Positions 1-8,782 of a DNA stretch of 64,000 nucleotides are shown here, piece after piece (the first letter of the stretch is position 1; every line of letters starts with the position of its first letter). The DNA is from Chitinophagaceae bacterium (GTDB taxonomy: Bacteria; Bacteroidota; Bacteroidia; Chitinophagales; Chitinophagaceae), in contig JANYCA010000183.1 in the NCBI GenBank assembly GCA_025360525.1, positions 1-64,000 on the forward strand, written 5' to 3'. Under the pieces are notes generated by a model, which saw only the letters and a program-made list of their open reading frames with translations, was not told the DNA's origin and did no database searches. The position numbers and the translations under genes were made by a program.

Positions 1-898
1 AATTTAATCCACCTACAAACCAGGAAACAGTCTTGCTGCCCATTGCAAAATTGGAAGAAGTTTTAAGTTCATGTTCTGCCCACGCTGTTTCCAAATGCTT
101 TGTTTCGTCTAACGCTACCGTTTCAAACTCGGTATTTTCTACCACATGTGCCAATTGAAATACGAGCGATAAGGTAAGCCCCATTACAGCATGAAAGACA
201 AAAAATCCTGCAAGCCATGGGCCAGCACCCCATACCATTGCAGGCAGCACCATATAAAAAGAAACATACATAGCCTTGGTAATCCAAAAAATCAAATGAC
301 TTTTTGTATTCATTTTCCATGCATCGGTTGTGTAAATTTTACGGGTAAAATATTTAGTGAAATCCATAAAGAACAGCCAGAATATGGAAGACAAAGCGTA
401 GATAGGAATAAGGTATACATGTTGCACTTTGTGAGCAGGAACCCATTTCTGACTTTCGCATTGCCGGATAATCGGGCTCTTTGCAATATCATCATCTAAC
501 CCATCAACATTGGTGTAAGTATGGTGTATGATATTGTGTTTTTGTTTCCAGAAAAAAGAACTGGCACCCATTGCATTGGCAGACAAACCCAACCCATCAT
601 TTATCCATTGTTTAGTACTATAGCTACCATGGTTGGCATCATGCATAACAGAAAACCCTATGCAGGCTAGATTATAGCCTAATAAAGCGCATAATAATAA
701 TGCAACTAAATTTGCGGGGTGTAAAAACATTAAACTACTGTAAATGACGACAGCGCTTCCAATGAGAAGTATTGTTTTAATGTACAACCTCCAGTCACCG
801 GTTTTTTTTATTTTTTTTTCAAGGAAATACTCATCTACTGCGGCCTTGAGACTTCGGTAGAAAAGGTTGTTGCGATTGTCGAAGATAACTTTTGCCAT
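1..898 (-). CDS. Fatty acid desaturase, linoleoyl-CoA/acyl-lipid type (3' end outside window)
   Basis: Membrane di-iron desaturase that would introduce a double bond into fatty acyl chains. About 299 residues are visible; the reading frame runs off the left edge, so the C-terminus is missing. Two of the three histidine boxes can be read: H-D-A-N-H at residues 86-90 and H-N-I-I-H-H at 121-126. The third (usually QxxHH, near the C-terminus in this family) would lie outside the window. Hydrophobic stretches at about 40-58 and 63-83 and again past residue 190 fit the four-helix fold. The ATG at 898 precedes a typical N-terminus (MAKVIFDNRNNLFYRSLK). Substrate and regiospecificity cannot be told from this fragment. 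Confidence 0.9.
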   Translation of the reverse strand, partial: MAKVIFDNRNNLFYRSLKAAVDEYFLEKKIKKTGDWRLYIKTILLIGSAVVIYSSLMFLHPANLVALLLCALLGYNLACIGFSVMHDANHGSYSTKQWINDGLGLSANAMGASSFFWKQKHNIIHHTYTNVDGLDDDIAKSPIIRQCESQKWVPAHKVQHVYLIPIYALSSIFWLFFMDFTKYFTRKIYTTDAWKMNTKSHLIFWITKAMYVSFYMVLPAMVWGAGPWLAGFFVFHAVMGLTLSLVFQLAHVVENTEFETVALDETKHLETAWAEHELKTSSNFAMGSKTVSWFVGGLN

Positions 899-984
899 GG
901 CACTGCAATATTGGATAAATCTTAAAAAATAGATGAATTATTTCAGAAAGAATAATAAACCATAGAGTTAAGTTAACAATTGGG

Positions 985-1371
985 TTAATTCATTTTAAAA
1001 GGCACCGTCATTTCAAACGCAGGAATTGTAACATCAAATTGTTTTTTATTAAGAACGTTTTCCATTAAATATGTACCATACATTTTCCCCATCTCAGTCT
1101 TTAAGTTGCATCCGCTTATATATTGATATTGAGTGCCGGGATTAATTTGTGGCTGCACCCCTATAACTCCCTCCCCTTCTACCTCACGCAAACTTCCTGC
1201 AGCATCAAAAATATACCAATGCCTGCGAAGTAATTGAACTGGATACGCATTGTTGTTATCAATAGTAATCCGGTAAGCAAACATAAATTCATTACTCAAC
1301 GGATTGCTGTATTCCGGCTGATAAAAAGTTTCCACCGAAACGGTAACACCTTCTGATATTTTTGAAATCAT
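985..1371 (-). CDS. apaG: ApaG family protein (DUF525)
   Basis: A 128-residue single-domain protein of the ApaG family, a fibronectin-III-like fold; in enterobacteria the gene is linked to Co2+ resistance, but the molecular role is unsettled. Family signatures are visible: EGEGVIGVQP at 65-74, NPGTQYQY at 77-84 and the glycine-rich MYGTY at 97-101. Length matches the family norm of about 125. It starts 86 bp upstream of the desaturase on the same strand, so cotranscription is possible but not shown. Confidence 0.93.
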   Translation of the reverse strand: MISKISEGVTVSVETFYQPEYSNPLSNEFMFAYRITIDNNNAYPVQLLRRHWYIFDAAGSLREVEGEGVIGVQPQINPGTQYQYISGCNLKTEMGKMYGTYLMENVLNKKQFDVTIPAFEMTVPFKMN

Positions 1372-1457
1372 TTTAATAAATTGAGTATTGTAAATGTAAT
1401 TAAAACGATGATATTTTGCTCTAATTTAGTTTATTCATAATTGTTAATTATCGAACT

Positions 1458-1681
1458 ATGCCCATCAAAACACATAATACAGCATTGGCGAGGTAACTAT
1501 TCTTTGGCAGCCGGATAAACGCATTCATTCTGCCATTTGCTTTAAAGGGTTACCAGCTGTTTTTGATCCCCGAAAAAAACCATGGATAAATTCAGAAGCG
1601 GCATCGACGCAGGCAATTGTTGAACAAGTAAAAAAATACCCTAGCAGCCCATTGTCAATTTTAAAATTACCTCCATTGTAA
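1458..1681 (+). pseudogene. Decayed divergent 4Fe-4S mono-cluster protein (Fer4_19 family)
   Basis: The plus strand from about 1491 to the TAA at 1679-1681 reads EVTILWQPDKRIHSAICFKG, then LPAVFDPRKKPWINSEAAST and QAIVEQVKKYPSSPLSILKL. This is clearly the small divergent 4Fe-4S domain family (PF06902). Family members normally have Cys where this copy has Arg (K-R-I-H-S) and Cys where it has Tyr (K-K-Y-P-S); only the middle Cys of the motif survives. The ATG at 1458 is in a different frame from the body and hits TAA at about 1494, so an indel separates start from domain. Loss of ligands plus the frameshift make a functional product very unlikely. Sequencing error could explain the frameshift but not both cysteine losses. 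Confidence 0.72.
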
Positions 1682-1689
1682 ATGCTTTA

Positions 1690-2037
1690 TTAACCCATTT
1701 TCTTTGTAAGCTTATACCCATTCTTTAACAACCATTGCAGCACTTTATCCCGGTTATCGCCCTGAATAATAATTTCTCCATCTTTTACTGAACCACCTGT
1801 ACCACAAAAAGATTTGAGTTTTTTCCCTAACGCTTCCCTGTCTGTTTCTAAGCCGGTAAACCCTGTAACCAAGGTTACCATTTTACCGGCACGTTGCTTT
1901 TTATCTAAATTAATTCTCAATTTTTGTGCGGCCGGCTCAAGTGTAAGCTGCTCATCAAAAGATTCTTCTTCAATCTTACAATCAGGATTTGTAGAGTAAA
2001 CCAAACCTCCCAAAGAGTTGATTTTTTTCTTTATCAT
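1690..2037 (-). CDS. yciH: SUI1/eIF1-like translation factor YciH
   Basis: A 115-residue protein with a C-terminal SUI1 domain, the bacterial homologue of eIF1, thought to bind the 30S subunit and influence initiation fidelity. The variable N-terminal tail (1-45) is followed by GKMVTLVTGF (51-60), KKLKSFCGTGGSVKDGEI (72-89) and IQGDNRDKV (91-99), all typical of YciH. It lies 22 bp downstream of nadC on the same strand, so the two are probably cotranscribed. Confidence 0.92.
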   Translation of the reverse strand: MIKKKINSLGGLVYSTNPDCKIEEESFDEQLTLEPAAQKLRINLDKKQRAGKMVTLVTGFTGLETDREALGKKLKSFCGTGGSVKDGEIIIQGDNRDKVLQWLLKNGYKLTKKMG

Positions 2038-2059
2038 AACAACATTTTTAAAGGTTTGT

Positions 2060-2917
2060 TTAAACAGCAGTTTTAGCTTTTAAGCTTAAATCCAGGCTAC
2101 GGGCTTGGTGGATAATGGCACCGCTGGATACATAGTCAACGCCAGTAGCCGCATAGGATTCTATGTTTTGCAGGTTAATTCCGCCGCTTGCTTCGGTTTC
2201 ATATTGGCCATCAATAATTTTTAATGCCTCAACTATTTGCGCAGGGGTAAAATTATCCAGCATTATCACCTGTACTTTTCCGGTTGCCATTACTTTTTTC
2301 ACATCTTCTAAATTCCTGGTTTCTACTTCTATCCGTAAACCTGGCTTAATTGTTTGAACATAGTTGCAGGCTTTTTCAATTGCTTTTCTAATACCACCGC
2401 AATAGTCAATATGGTTGTCTTTTAACATTATCATATCATACAATCCAAACCTGTGATTGGTACCGCCGCCAATTCTCACTGCTTCCTTTTCCAGCAACCT
2501 GAAATTGGGCGTGGTTTTACGGGTATCCAGCAAACGGGTTTTATATCCTTTTAATTTATCAACATAGGTTTTGGTGAGCGTTGCAATACCACTCATTCTT
2601 TGCATACTATTAAGCACCAAACGTTCACATTTTAAAATAGTATGTATGTCTGCAGCAATTTCAAAAGCAATTTCACCGAACTGCATTTGGTCGCCATCTT
2701 TTTTAAAAGCATTAAACTGCACATTGCGCTGTACATATTTAAAAATTTGTTCCGCCACATCCATACCAGCGAGCACGCCATCTTCTTTAATTTTTAATAC
2801 AGCTTTCCCCTCAGCATGGGCGTCTATGCAGCAAAGCGTTGAATGATCCCCGTTGCCAATATCTTCGGCAAGTGCATTTTTTATTAACGTATCCAGTTGC
2901 TGGTTGTAATTTATCAT
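2060..2917 (-). CDS. nadC: Nicotinate-nucleotide pyrophosphorylase (carboxylating)
   Basis: Quinolinate phosphoribosyltransferase: converts quinolinate and PRPP to nicotinate mononucleotide, CO2 and PPi in de novo NAD synthesis. 285 residues from the ATG at 2917. An in-frame upstream start at 2947 would lie inside a terminator hairpin and add a non-family leader, so it was not used. Hallmarks: EDIGNGDHST (18-27), the substrate-contacting ERL (98-100), DTRKTTPN (131-138), RIGGGTNHRFGL (148-159) and KDNH (166-169). The downstream partner is yciH. nadA and nadB are not in the window. Only about 20 bp separate its start from the upstream terminator, which leaves little room for its own promoter. 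Confidence 0.96.
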   Translation of the reverse strand: MINYNQQLDTLIKNALAEDIGNGDHSTLCCIDAHAEGKAVLKIKEDGVLAGMDVAEQIFKYVQRNVQFNAFKKDGDQMQFGEIAFEIAADIHTILKCERLVLNSMQRMSGIATLTKTYVDKLKGYKTRLLDTRKTTPNFRLLEKEAVRIGGGTNHRFGLYDMIMLKDNHIDYCGGIRKAIEKACNYVQTIKPGLRIEVETRNLEDVKKVMATGKVQVIMLDNFTPAQIVEALKIIDGQYETEASGGINLQNIESYAATGVDYVSSGAIIHQARSLDLSLKAKTAV

Positions 2918-2927
2918 TAGCAAATCT

Positions 2928-2960
2928 AAAAATAAAAATCCCGGCAATAGCTGCCGGGAT
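2928..2960 (-). terminator. Rho-independent terminator between the DUF4783 gene and nadC
   Basis: A perfect 9-bp GC-rich stem, ATCCCGGCA (2938-2946) pairing with TGCCGGGAT (2952-2960), with a 5-nt loop. On the minus strand it is followed by a T-rich run (2930-2937). It ends the DUF4783 transcript but lies only about 20 bp before the nadC start codon. Confidence 0.85.
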
Positions 2961-2985
2961 CAATTTTAAATGTATTTCTTATGAT

Positions 2986-3369
2986 TTACCTGTTTTCAAA
3001 CCTCAGTTCCTGCAGCGACTGTGCCTCGCCTTTTTGCTTCATAAAAATGGTAGTGCGAAAGGAACCATTTTTAGTAACCAGCGTTCCAATACAATACTCA
3101 GAACCCGCATTTTCACCCTTGTGAATAATATCAAAACCTTTTACAGGATTGTTGCTAAAAAAGTCTTTTAATACCAGCTCAGCCTGACTTTTACTATAGC
3201 TGTTGCTTTTGTCTGGCATACTGATTTCAACATTTGTATCAAAAAAACGGGCCACCTGGGCCGCATTACCCACTTTCATAGCAGCAACAACCTCTGCAAT
3301 ACTTACTTTTTGGGAAAATGATGAAATGGTAGAAAATAAAACGATTATAATTGTCAATATTTTTTTCAT
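2986..3369 (-). CDS. Secreted DUF4783 domain protein
   Basis: 127-residue exported protein from the ATG at 3369: MKKILTIIIVLFSTISSFSQ is a clean Sec signal peptide. The remainder has a cystatin/NTF2-like appearance and matches the DUF4783 family common in Bacteroidota (VAAMKVGNAAQVARFFDTNV, then LKDFFSNNPVKGFDIIHKGE). The function is unknown. An in-frame start 30 bp upstream would spoil the signal peptide. A terminator lies directly downstream, suggesting a monocistronic unit. Confidence 0.85.
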   Translation of the reverse strand: MKKILTIIIVLFSTISSFSQKVSIAEVVAAMKVGNAAQVARFFDTNVEISMPDKSNSYSKSQAELVLKDFFSNNPVKGFDIIHKGENAGSEYCIGTLVTKNGSFRTTIFMKQKGEAQSLQELRFENR

Positions 3370-3604
3370 GGTATGATAATTTATTGTTTGCAATAACAAG
3401 CTAAGAAATTGATTTTAATAAAAACAATGTAACAGTGATAGCTGATCTGTAAATATATAAAGTGCTATCATGTTTATGTTACTTACAATACTATTAAGTC
3501 TAAAAACGTGCCAATCAGCTAGTTTATTAGACAACCAGCATAATTGTCTAAAACTTATGACAAACGGCCAATTAATAAAGCTGCAAAAAAGTTAACTTTG
3601 GCCT

Positions 3605-5128
3605 ATGAATAATAAAAAAGCAATTCTGGTTATAATGGACGGCTGGGGTCTTGGTAAAATTAAAAGTAGTGATGCCATACAAAATGCCAACGTTCCATTT
3701 GTTAGTTCGCTATACCAACAATATCCAAATAATACCTTAATTACCTGTGGAGAGTTAGTTGGGCTTCCGGACGGACAAATGGGCAACAGTGAAGTTGGTC
3801 ACCTCAATTTAGGTGCTGGCAGAATAGTTTACCAGGAGTTGCAACGCATTAATGTGGCCATTAAAACAGGCGAATTTCAGCAAAACTTGGTATTGCTCAA
3901 CGCCATTGATTATGCAATTACTAATAACAAAACCCTTCACCTGATGGGGCTTGTAAGTGATGGTGGCGTTCATTCCCATATCAATCATGTAAAAGCACTT
4001 ACCTCACTTTGTGCAGCGAAAGGTTTGCACAATGTACTTATTCATGCTTTTACAGACGGAAGGGATACTGATCCAAAAAGTGGTCTTGGTTTTTTAACTG
4101 ATTTGCAGGAACATTTAAATAAAAGTACCGGCACCATCGCAACGGTTATAGGCCGCTATTTTGCAATGGACAGGGATAAGCGCTGGGAGAGAGTCAAGCT
4201 GGCATACGATGCAATGGTGAATAGCATTGGAACAGCTGTAACAGATGTTTTAAGCGCTGTAAAAAAATCTTATGAAGATGGCGTAACTGATGAGTTTATT
4301 AAGCCAATTATTAATGCAGGTACCAGCCTTAATACAAAAATGAAAGATGGAGATGCTGTAATTAGTTTCAACTTCCGGACTGACAGGTGCAGGGAAATAA
4401 CGGAGGTTCTAACACAAACTGACATGCCGGATGCTGGTATGCACAAGCTAAACCTGCACTACACAACTATGACGCAGTATAATCATAGTTTTAAAGACAT
4501 TAATGTAGTTTTTGAAAATGATGATTTGATAAATACGCTGGGTGAAATTTTGCAACAACAGGGTAAGACGCAAATCCGTATTGCTGAAACAGAAAAATAC
4601 CCACATGTATCCTTCTTTTTTAGCGGCGGCAGAGAAAAACCTTTTGAAGGAGAGAAAAGAATAATGATCCCTTCGCCCAAAGTTGCTACCTACGATTTAA
4701 AACCTGAAATGAGCGCTGTAGAATTAACAGATGCTATTATTCCTGAAATTGAAAACCAAACAGCAGATTTTATTTGTTTAAACTTTGCAAATGCAGACAT
4801 GGTTGGCCATACAGGCGTGTGGGAAGCAGTAATTAAAGCAGTAGAAACGGTTGATGCTTGCGTAAAAAGAGTAGTAACAGCAGCTTTAAATAATGGTTAT
4901 ACTGTGTTGCTTTTAGCAGATCATGGTAATGCTGACTTTGAAATAAATGAAGATGGCAGCCCAAACACAGCACATTCTTTAAACCCTGTGCCTTTAATTG
5001 TAATTGATAAAGATTGGAAGGGAACAGTTAAGCACGGAAAATTGGGAGATATTGCACCCACCATTTTAACGATTATGGGATTGCCGATTCCTAAAGAGAT
5101 GACTGGTGATGTTTTAATCAGTAACTAA
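3605..5128 (+). CDS. gpmI: 2,3-bisphosphoglycerate-independent phosphoglycerate mutase
   Basis: Cytosolic glycolytic/gluconeogenic enzyme interconverting 3- and 2-phosphoglycerate, dependent on Mn2+, of the alkaline-phosphatase superfamily. 507 residues, the usual length. The first metal-site Asp is in MDGWG (11-15); the phospho-acceptor Ser62 lies in GQMGNSEVGHLNLGAGR; later metal ligands are in NFANADMVGHTG and LADHGNADFE. Divergent from the DUF4783 gene with a 235-bp spacer. A TAACTTTG element (3593-3600) sits only 5 nt before the ATG. No downstream partner within 130 bp. Confidence 0.97.
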   Translation: MNNKKAILVIMDGWGLGKIKSSDAIQNANVPFVSSLYQQYPNNTLITCGELVGLPDGQMGNSEVGHLNLGAGRIVYQELQRINVAIKTGEFQQNLVLLNAIDYAITNNKTLHLMGLVSDGGVHSHINHVKALTSLCAAKGLHNVLIHAFTDGRDTDPKSGLGFLTDLQEHLNKSTGTIATVIGRYFAMDRDKRWERVKLAYDAMVNSIGTAVTDVLSAVKKSYEDGVTDEFIKPIINAGTSLNTKMKDGDAVISFNFRTDRCREITEVLTQTDMPDAGMHKLNLHYTTMTQYNHSFKDINVVFENDDLINTLGEILQQQGKTQIRIAETEKYPHVSFFFSGGREKPFEGEKRIMIPSPKVATYDLKPEMSAVELTDAIIPEIENQTADFICLNFANADMVGHTGVWEAVIKAVETVDACVKRVVTAALNNGYTVLLLADHGNADFEINEDGSPNTAHSLNPVPLIVIDKDWKGTVKHGKLGDIAPTILTIMGLPIPKEMTGDVLISN

Positions 5129-5259
5129 TAAAAAAATACACAAAGCCTAATTCCAAACTTGCGGACCAAGTTATAAGTGGTAAATTAATAACAATGTGAT
5201 ATAACACAGCCTTCATACAAATTGATTCAAATTTACCCGCAATAAAATAACCTAAAATC

Positions 5260-5751
5260 ATGTTGAAAAAAATCGGCTTCGGTTTGTTGATAGCTTTAAT
5301 TGCCGTACAATTTATCCCGACACCAAAAAACATTAATTTAACCGCCTCAGCTACTGCCAACGATATCAGCAAAGGAATACCAGTACCGGACGATGTTAAT
5401 ACAATACTAAAAACAAGCTGCTACGATTGCCATAGCAATAATTCCATTTACCCCTGGTATGCATCTATACAACCGGTTGCCTGGTGGTTGAATGACCATA
5501 TAGAGGAAGGCAAAAAAGAAATCAACTTTAATGAATTTGCCAGTTACAGTTTAAGGCGCCAGTATAAAAAGCAGGGTGAAATTATTGAACAGGTAAAAGA
5601 ACATGAAATGCCACTTAGTTCTTACACATTAATACACAGGAATGCAGTATTAAGTGAGCCCAAAAAGCTTGCGCTTTCTAATTGGGCGAAAGTATTAAAA
5701 GATACGATGCAGAAAAAATACCCTGCTGATAGCCTTAAAAAGAAACAATAA
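5260..5751 (+). CDS. Heme-binding domain protein (Haem_bd, CxxCH)
   Basis: 163 residues with an N-terminal hydrophobic helix (about 4-20), which could be an uncleaved anchor or a signal peptide, followed by a periplasmic domain with a single c-type heme motif C54-Y-D-C57-H58. The surrounding pattern (NTILKTSCYDCHSN, YPWYASIQPVAWWL, then a His/Met-containing region EHEMPLSSYTLIH) matches the Haem_bd family (PF14376). It probably binds one covalent heme as an electron carrier or heme-handling protein. It is followed at 16 bp by an unknown membrane protein and then a hemoglobin-type TonB receptor on the same strand, which supports a heme or iron role by context only. Confidence 0.88.
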   Translation: MLKKIGFGLLIALIAVQFIPTPKNINLTASATANDISKGIPVPDDVNTILKTSCYDCHSNNSIYPWYASIQPVAWWLNDHIEEGKKEINFNEFASYSLRRQYKKQGEIIEQVKEHEMPLSSYTLIHRNAVLSEPKKLALSNWAKVLKDTMQKKYPADSLKKKQ

Positions 5752-5767
5752 AACCCCCGCTGCTGGT

Positions 5768-6298
5768 TTGCAAAAAACAAAAAAATCATATAAAAAATTA
5801 GTAGCTGGATGGATGTTGCTATTGATAGTCCTTCCGTTGCTTTTTACGTTACTTTTTTTAGTTAAACAGCAGTTAGTACAGCACCGTATGTTTGAAAAAA
5901 TAGAGCAGGGTTATGTTAGTACTTATCGCTTTGCTACCGTCGATCTTTATTGGATAAAAACAGGGAAAGAATTATTGGTAAAAGGTAAATTGTTTGATGT
6001 TAAAACCTATACAATTACTTCAGATTCTATTGTTGTTACCGGCCTGTATGATGATGAAGAAGAACTACTGAAAACAACCTGTTTACAATTTGCAAACAGT
6101 AAAAATGATCCCCCCACACCATTACAATTGTTATTGATGAAAACATTTTTTTCTCCGGCATTCACTAATCCTCCGGATGACACTTTTTTAAGTCTTCAAT
6201 TTATTTTTGTTGATGGCAATATTTTACCTGTTGGTGAAAAAACATTTGTTTCAATGTATTACCCTATAGTTACACCTCCTCCACGTAATTTGAGTTAA
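5768..6298 (+). CDS. Uncharacterised single-pass membrane protein
   Basis: I do not recognise this family. 176 residues if started at the TTG at 5768; the first in-frame ATG (5813) falls inside the transmembrane segment, so TTG keeps the positively charged KTKKSYKK leader before the helix WMLLLIVLPLLFTLLFLV (about 15-32). The rest is a soluble, probably periplasmic, mostly beta domain with DLYWIKTGKELLVKGKLFDV and ends PIVTPPPRNLS. It sits between the heme-binding protein (16 bp) and the TonB receptor (80 bp) and is likely cotranscribed with them. A role in heme or iron handling is inference from position. Confidence 0.7.
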   Translation: MQKTKKSYKKLVAGWMLLLIVLPLLFTLLFLVKQQLVQHRMFEKIEQGYVSTYRFATVDLYWIKTGKELLVKGKLFDVKTYTITSDSIVVTGLYDDEEELLKTTCLQFANSKNDPPTPLQLLLMKTFFSPAFTNPPDDTFLSLQFIFVDGNILPVGEKTFVSMYYPIVTPPPRNLS

Positions 6299-6378
6299 TA
6301 CACAGTTTCCGCTATTAACTCATAACTCATGATGGGCTTGCTTATAATTAGCATAGCCGGGTTACCAATATTTACTAA

Positions 6379-8661
6379 ATGAAACAAATATATTTAGTAG
6401 TGTTGTCCTATTTAGTGACACCAACTACTCATGCACAAAACGTGCCTATACTGGATACCACACAAAAAAATATTACACTGGAAGAGGTGGTAATTTCTGC
6501 CAATAATTTTAAAGAAAAGAAAAAAAATGTTGCCCAGTTAATTGACGTAATCACTGCAAAAACTATTGCCCAAACCAATGCTCAAACTACGGGTGATTTG
6601 CTGGTAAATACAGGTAAAGTATTTGTACAAAAAAGTCAACAAGGTGGCAGCAGCCCTGTTATTCGGGGATTTGAGGCAAGCAGGATTTTATTGGTAATAG
6701 ATGGTGTAAGAATGAACAATGCCATTTACAGGAGTGGGCATTTACAAAACATTATTACTGCCGATCAAAATATGCTTAGCAGGGTAGAAGTATTGTATGG
6801 CCCCAGCTCCACCATTTACGGGAGCGATGCACTGGGTGGCGCTATTCATCTAATTACAAAATCACCAGTATTATCAGGTACAAAAAAAATGCTTGTTACC
6901 GGATCTGCATTTAGCCGCTATAGTTCGGTAAACAACGAAAAAACTTTTCATGTTGATGCCAGCATTGGTGGCAAAAAATTTGCCTGGCTTCAATCCTACA
7001 ACTTCAGCGATTTTGGTGATATGAAAATGGGCAGCCACTACCCGGAGAAATATTCCAATTTTGGAAGCAGGGATTCGTTGGTTGTTATCAGCAACAATGT
7101 AGATGATATAGTGGCCAATAGCGACAAAAGAATCCAAAAATTTTCTGGTTACAAACAATGCGATATCATGCAAAAATTATTGTTCAAACAAAATGAACGC
7201 ATAACCCACTCATTAAATTTCCAGTTCTCCAATACCAACAATGTGCCCCGGTACGACAGGTTGCAGGATATAAAAAATAACAGGCTCCGTTTTGCAGAGT
7301 GGTTCTATGGCCCGCAAAAAAGATTACTGGCTGCATATGAGTTAAATGCGGAAAAGGCATTGGGTTTTGATGCTGTAAAAATCAATATTAATTACCAGGA
7401 TATTGAAGAAAGCAGGCAAACAAGGGAGTTCAGGCGATACGACCGTTTTGATAGCAGGATTGAACAGGTAAAAGTATTTGGCACCATCATCAGCGGAAGA
7501 AAAATAATGGGTAGTAATGAACTGTCTGTTGGTGTTGATATGCAACTAAATGATGTACAATCAACGGCATTTCGTAAAAATATTATTACCGGGGCACAAA
7601 CAAAGTTGGATACCCGTTATCCCGACGGTAAAAACACTATGAATTACGTTGCTTTGTTTGCACAGCATATTTATAAATTCAGCAACCAGAAATTGGTGTT
7701 GAATGATGGTATTCGTTTACAGTCTGCACACCTTAAAAGTGCCATTAAAGACAATTCTTTTTTTAAGCTTCCCGATACAACTGTAACACAGAATAACATA
7801 GCCGTTACGGCTAATATTGGCCTTGTGTACACAGCAACAAAAAACACGGTTTTGAGAGCCACCCTTTCATCCGGTTTCCGGGCACCTAACCTGGATGATT
7901 TAAAGATATTTGAATCTGCTACGGCCGCAAAACAGGTGGTGGTGCCTAATGCTGATATAAAACCAGAATACACTTACAACGCAGACGTCTCTATCCAGCA
8001 AAAAATAGGAGCAAAATTCAGTTTTGAATTGACTAGCTTTTATACGCTATTCACCAACGCTATTGTTAAAGCCCCCTATCAATTAAATGGGCAAGATTCT
8101 ATCAACTACAATGGAACCATTAGCCAGGTATTGGCAAGTCAAAATGTAAATAAAGCAAGCGTATATGGATTTACCGCAGGTTTTAATGCTGAAATAGTTA
8201 GTGGCCTAACCTTAGCAAGCACTATTTCTTTCACACACGGAAGCTTTGATGCGGATGCGTCCAAAACATCGTCCGTTTATGAGAAACAATCTGACGGCAG
8301 CTATTTGTTAGTCAATAAAAAAGTTTCGAGTATTCCCCTTGATCATATTCCGCCTGTTTACGGTAAAACCAGTTTGAGTTACGGGTATAAGATTTTCAAC
8401 ACTGAATTTTCAATTTTATACAATGGCTGGAAACGTTTGGATCAAATGAACGCTTCGGGCGAAGACAATGCGCAATACGCCACTGCTGATGGTTTTCCGA
8501 GTTGGATAACAGCCAACTGGAGAGGAAATCTTTCTATTACCAAAGCATTGCAATTGCAACTTGGGGTAGAAAATATCTTTGACAAAAACTATCGTTATTT
8601 TGCTTCCGGCTTTTCTGCAGGTGGAAGAAATTACTTTGTTACCATTAGGGCTACGCTGTAA
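6379..8661 (+). CDS. TonB-dependent outer-membrane receptor, hemoglobin/heme type
   Basis: 760-residue outer-membrane transporter with a signal peptide ending at about residue 19 (THAQ). After a short N-terminus (LEEVVISANNF) comes the plug, with GGSSPVIRGFEASRILLVID and SRVEVLYGPSSTIYGSDALG at about 88-165, then a 22-strand-type barrel ending in aromatic-rich strands (NYFVTIRATL). The FRAPN box followed by a PNADIKPEY segment (about 500-530) is typical of the hemoglobin/transferrin/lactoferrin receptor branch. With a CxxCH heme protein two genes upstream, heme or hemoprotein uptake is the best guess. No carboxypeptidase-like N-terminal domain, unlike the other two receptors in the window. 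Confidence 0.92.
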   Translation: MKQIYLVVLSYLVTPTTHAQNVPILDTTQKNITLEEVVISANNFKEKKKNVAQLIDVITAKTIAQTNAQTTGDLLVNTGKVFVQKSQQGGSSPVIRGFEASRILLVIDGVRMNNAIYRSGHLQNIITADQNMLSRVEVLYGPSSTIYGSDALGGAIHLITKSPVLSGTKKMLVTGSAFSRYSSVNNEKTFHVDASIGGKKFAWLQSYNFSDFGDMKMGSHYPEKYSNFGSRDSLVVISNNVDDIVANSDKRIQKFSGYKQCDIMQKLLFKQNERITHSLNFQFSNTNNVPRYDRLQDIKNNRLRFAEWFYGPQKRLLAAYELNAEKALGFDAVKININYQDIEESRQTREFRRYDRFDSRIEQVKVFGTIISGRKIMGSNELSVGVDMQLNDVQSTAFRKNIITGAQTKLDTRYPDGKNTMNYVALFAQHIYKFSNQKLVLNDGIRLQSAHLKSAIKDNSFFKLPDTTVTQNNIAVTANIGLVYTATKNTVLRATLSSGFRAPNLDDLKIFESATAAKQVVVPNADIKPEYTYNADVSIQQKIGAKFSFELTSFYTLFTNAIVKAPYQLNGQDSINYNGTISQVLASQNVNKASVYGFTAGFNAEIVSGLTLASTISFTHGSFDADASKTSSVYEKQSDGSYLLVNKKVSSIPLDHIPPVYGKTSLSYGYKIFNTEFSILYNGWKRLDQMNASGEDNAQYATADGFPSWITANWRGNLSITKALQLQLGVENIFDKNYRYFASGFSAGGRNYFVTIRATL

Positions 8662-8682
8662 CTCTTTTTATTGAAATTTATA

Positions 8683-8721
8683 AAGAGGTTTAAATATCAA
8701 AAGATTTAAGCCTCTTTTTTT
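8683..8721 (+). terminator. Terminator after the heme-type TonB receptor
   Basis: Stem AGAGG-TTTAAAT against ATTTAAG-CCTCT with a small internal mismatch, followed by seven T residues (about 8714-8721). It separates the receptor block from the sigma factor gene. Confidence 0.85.
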
Positions 8722-8782
8722 ATACATGCAGCTAATAAGCAAATCAATTTGCCTATATTTATGGTGTAAACCAAGCACAAAT

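Noticed and set aside
3593..3600. TAACTTTG 5 nt before the gpmI ATG as a promoter for a leaderless mRNA
   Set aside because: No matching TTTG box at the usual distance; the motif is common in AT-rich DNA of this kind, so one half alone is weak.
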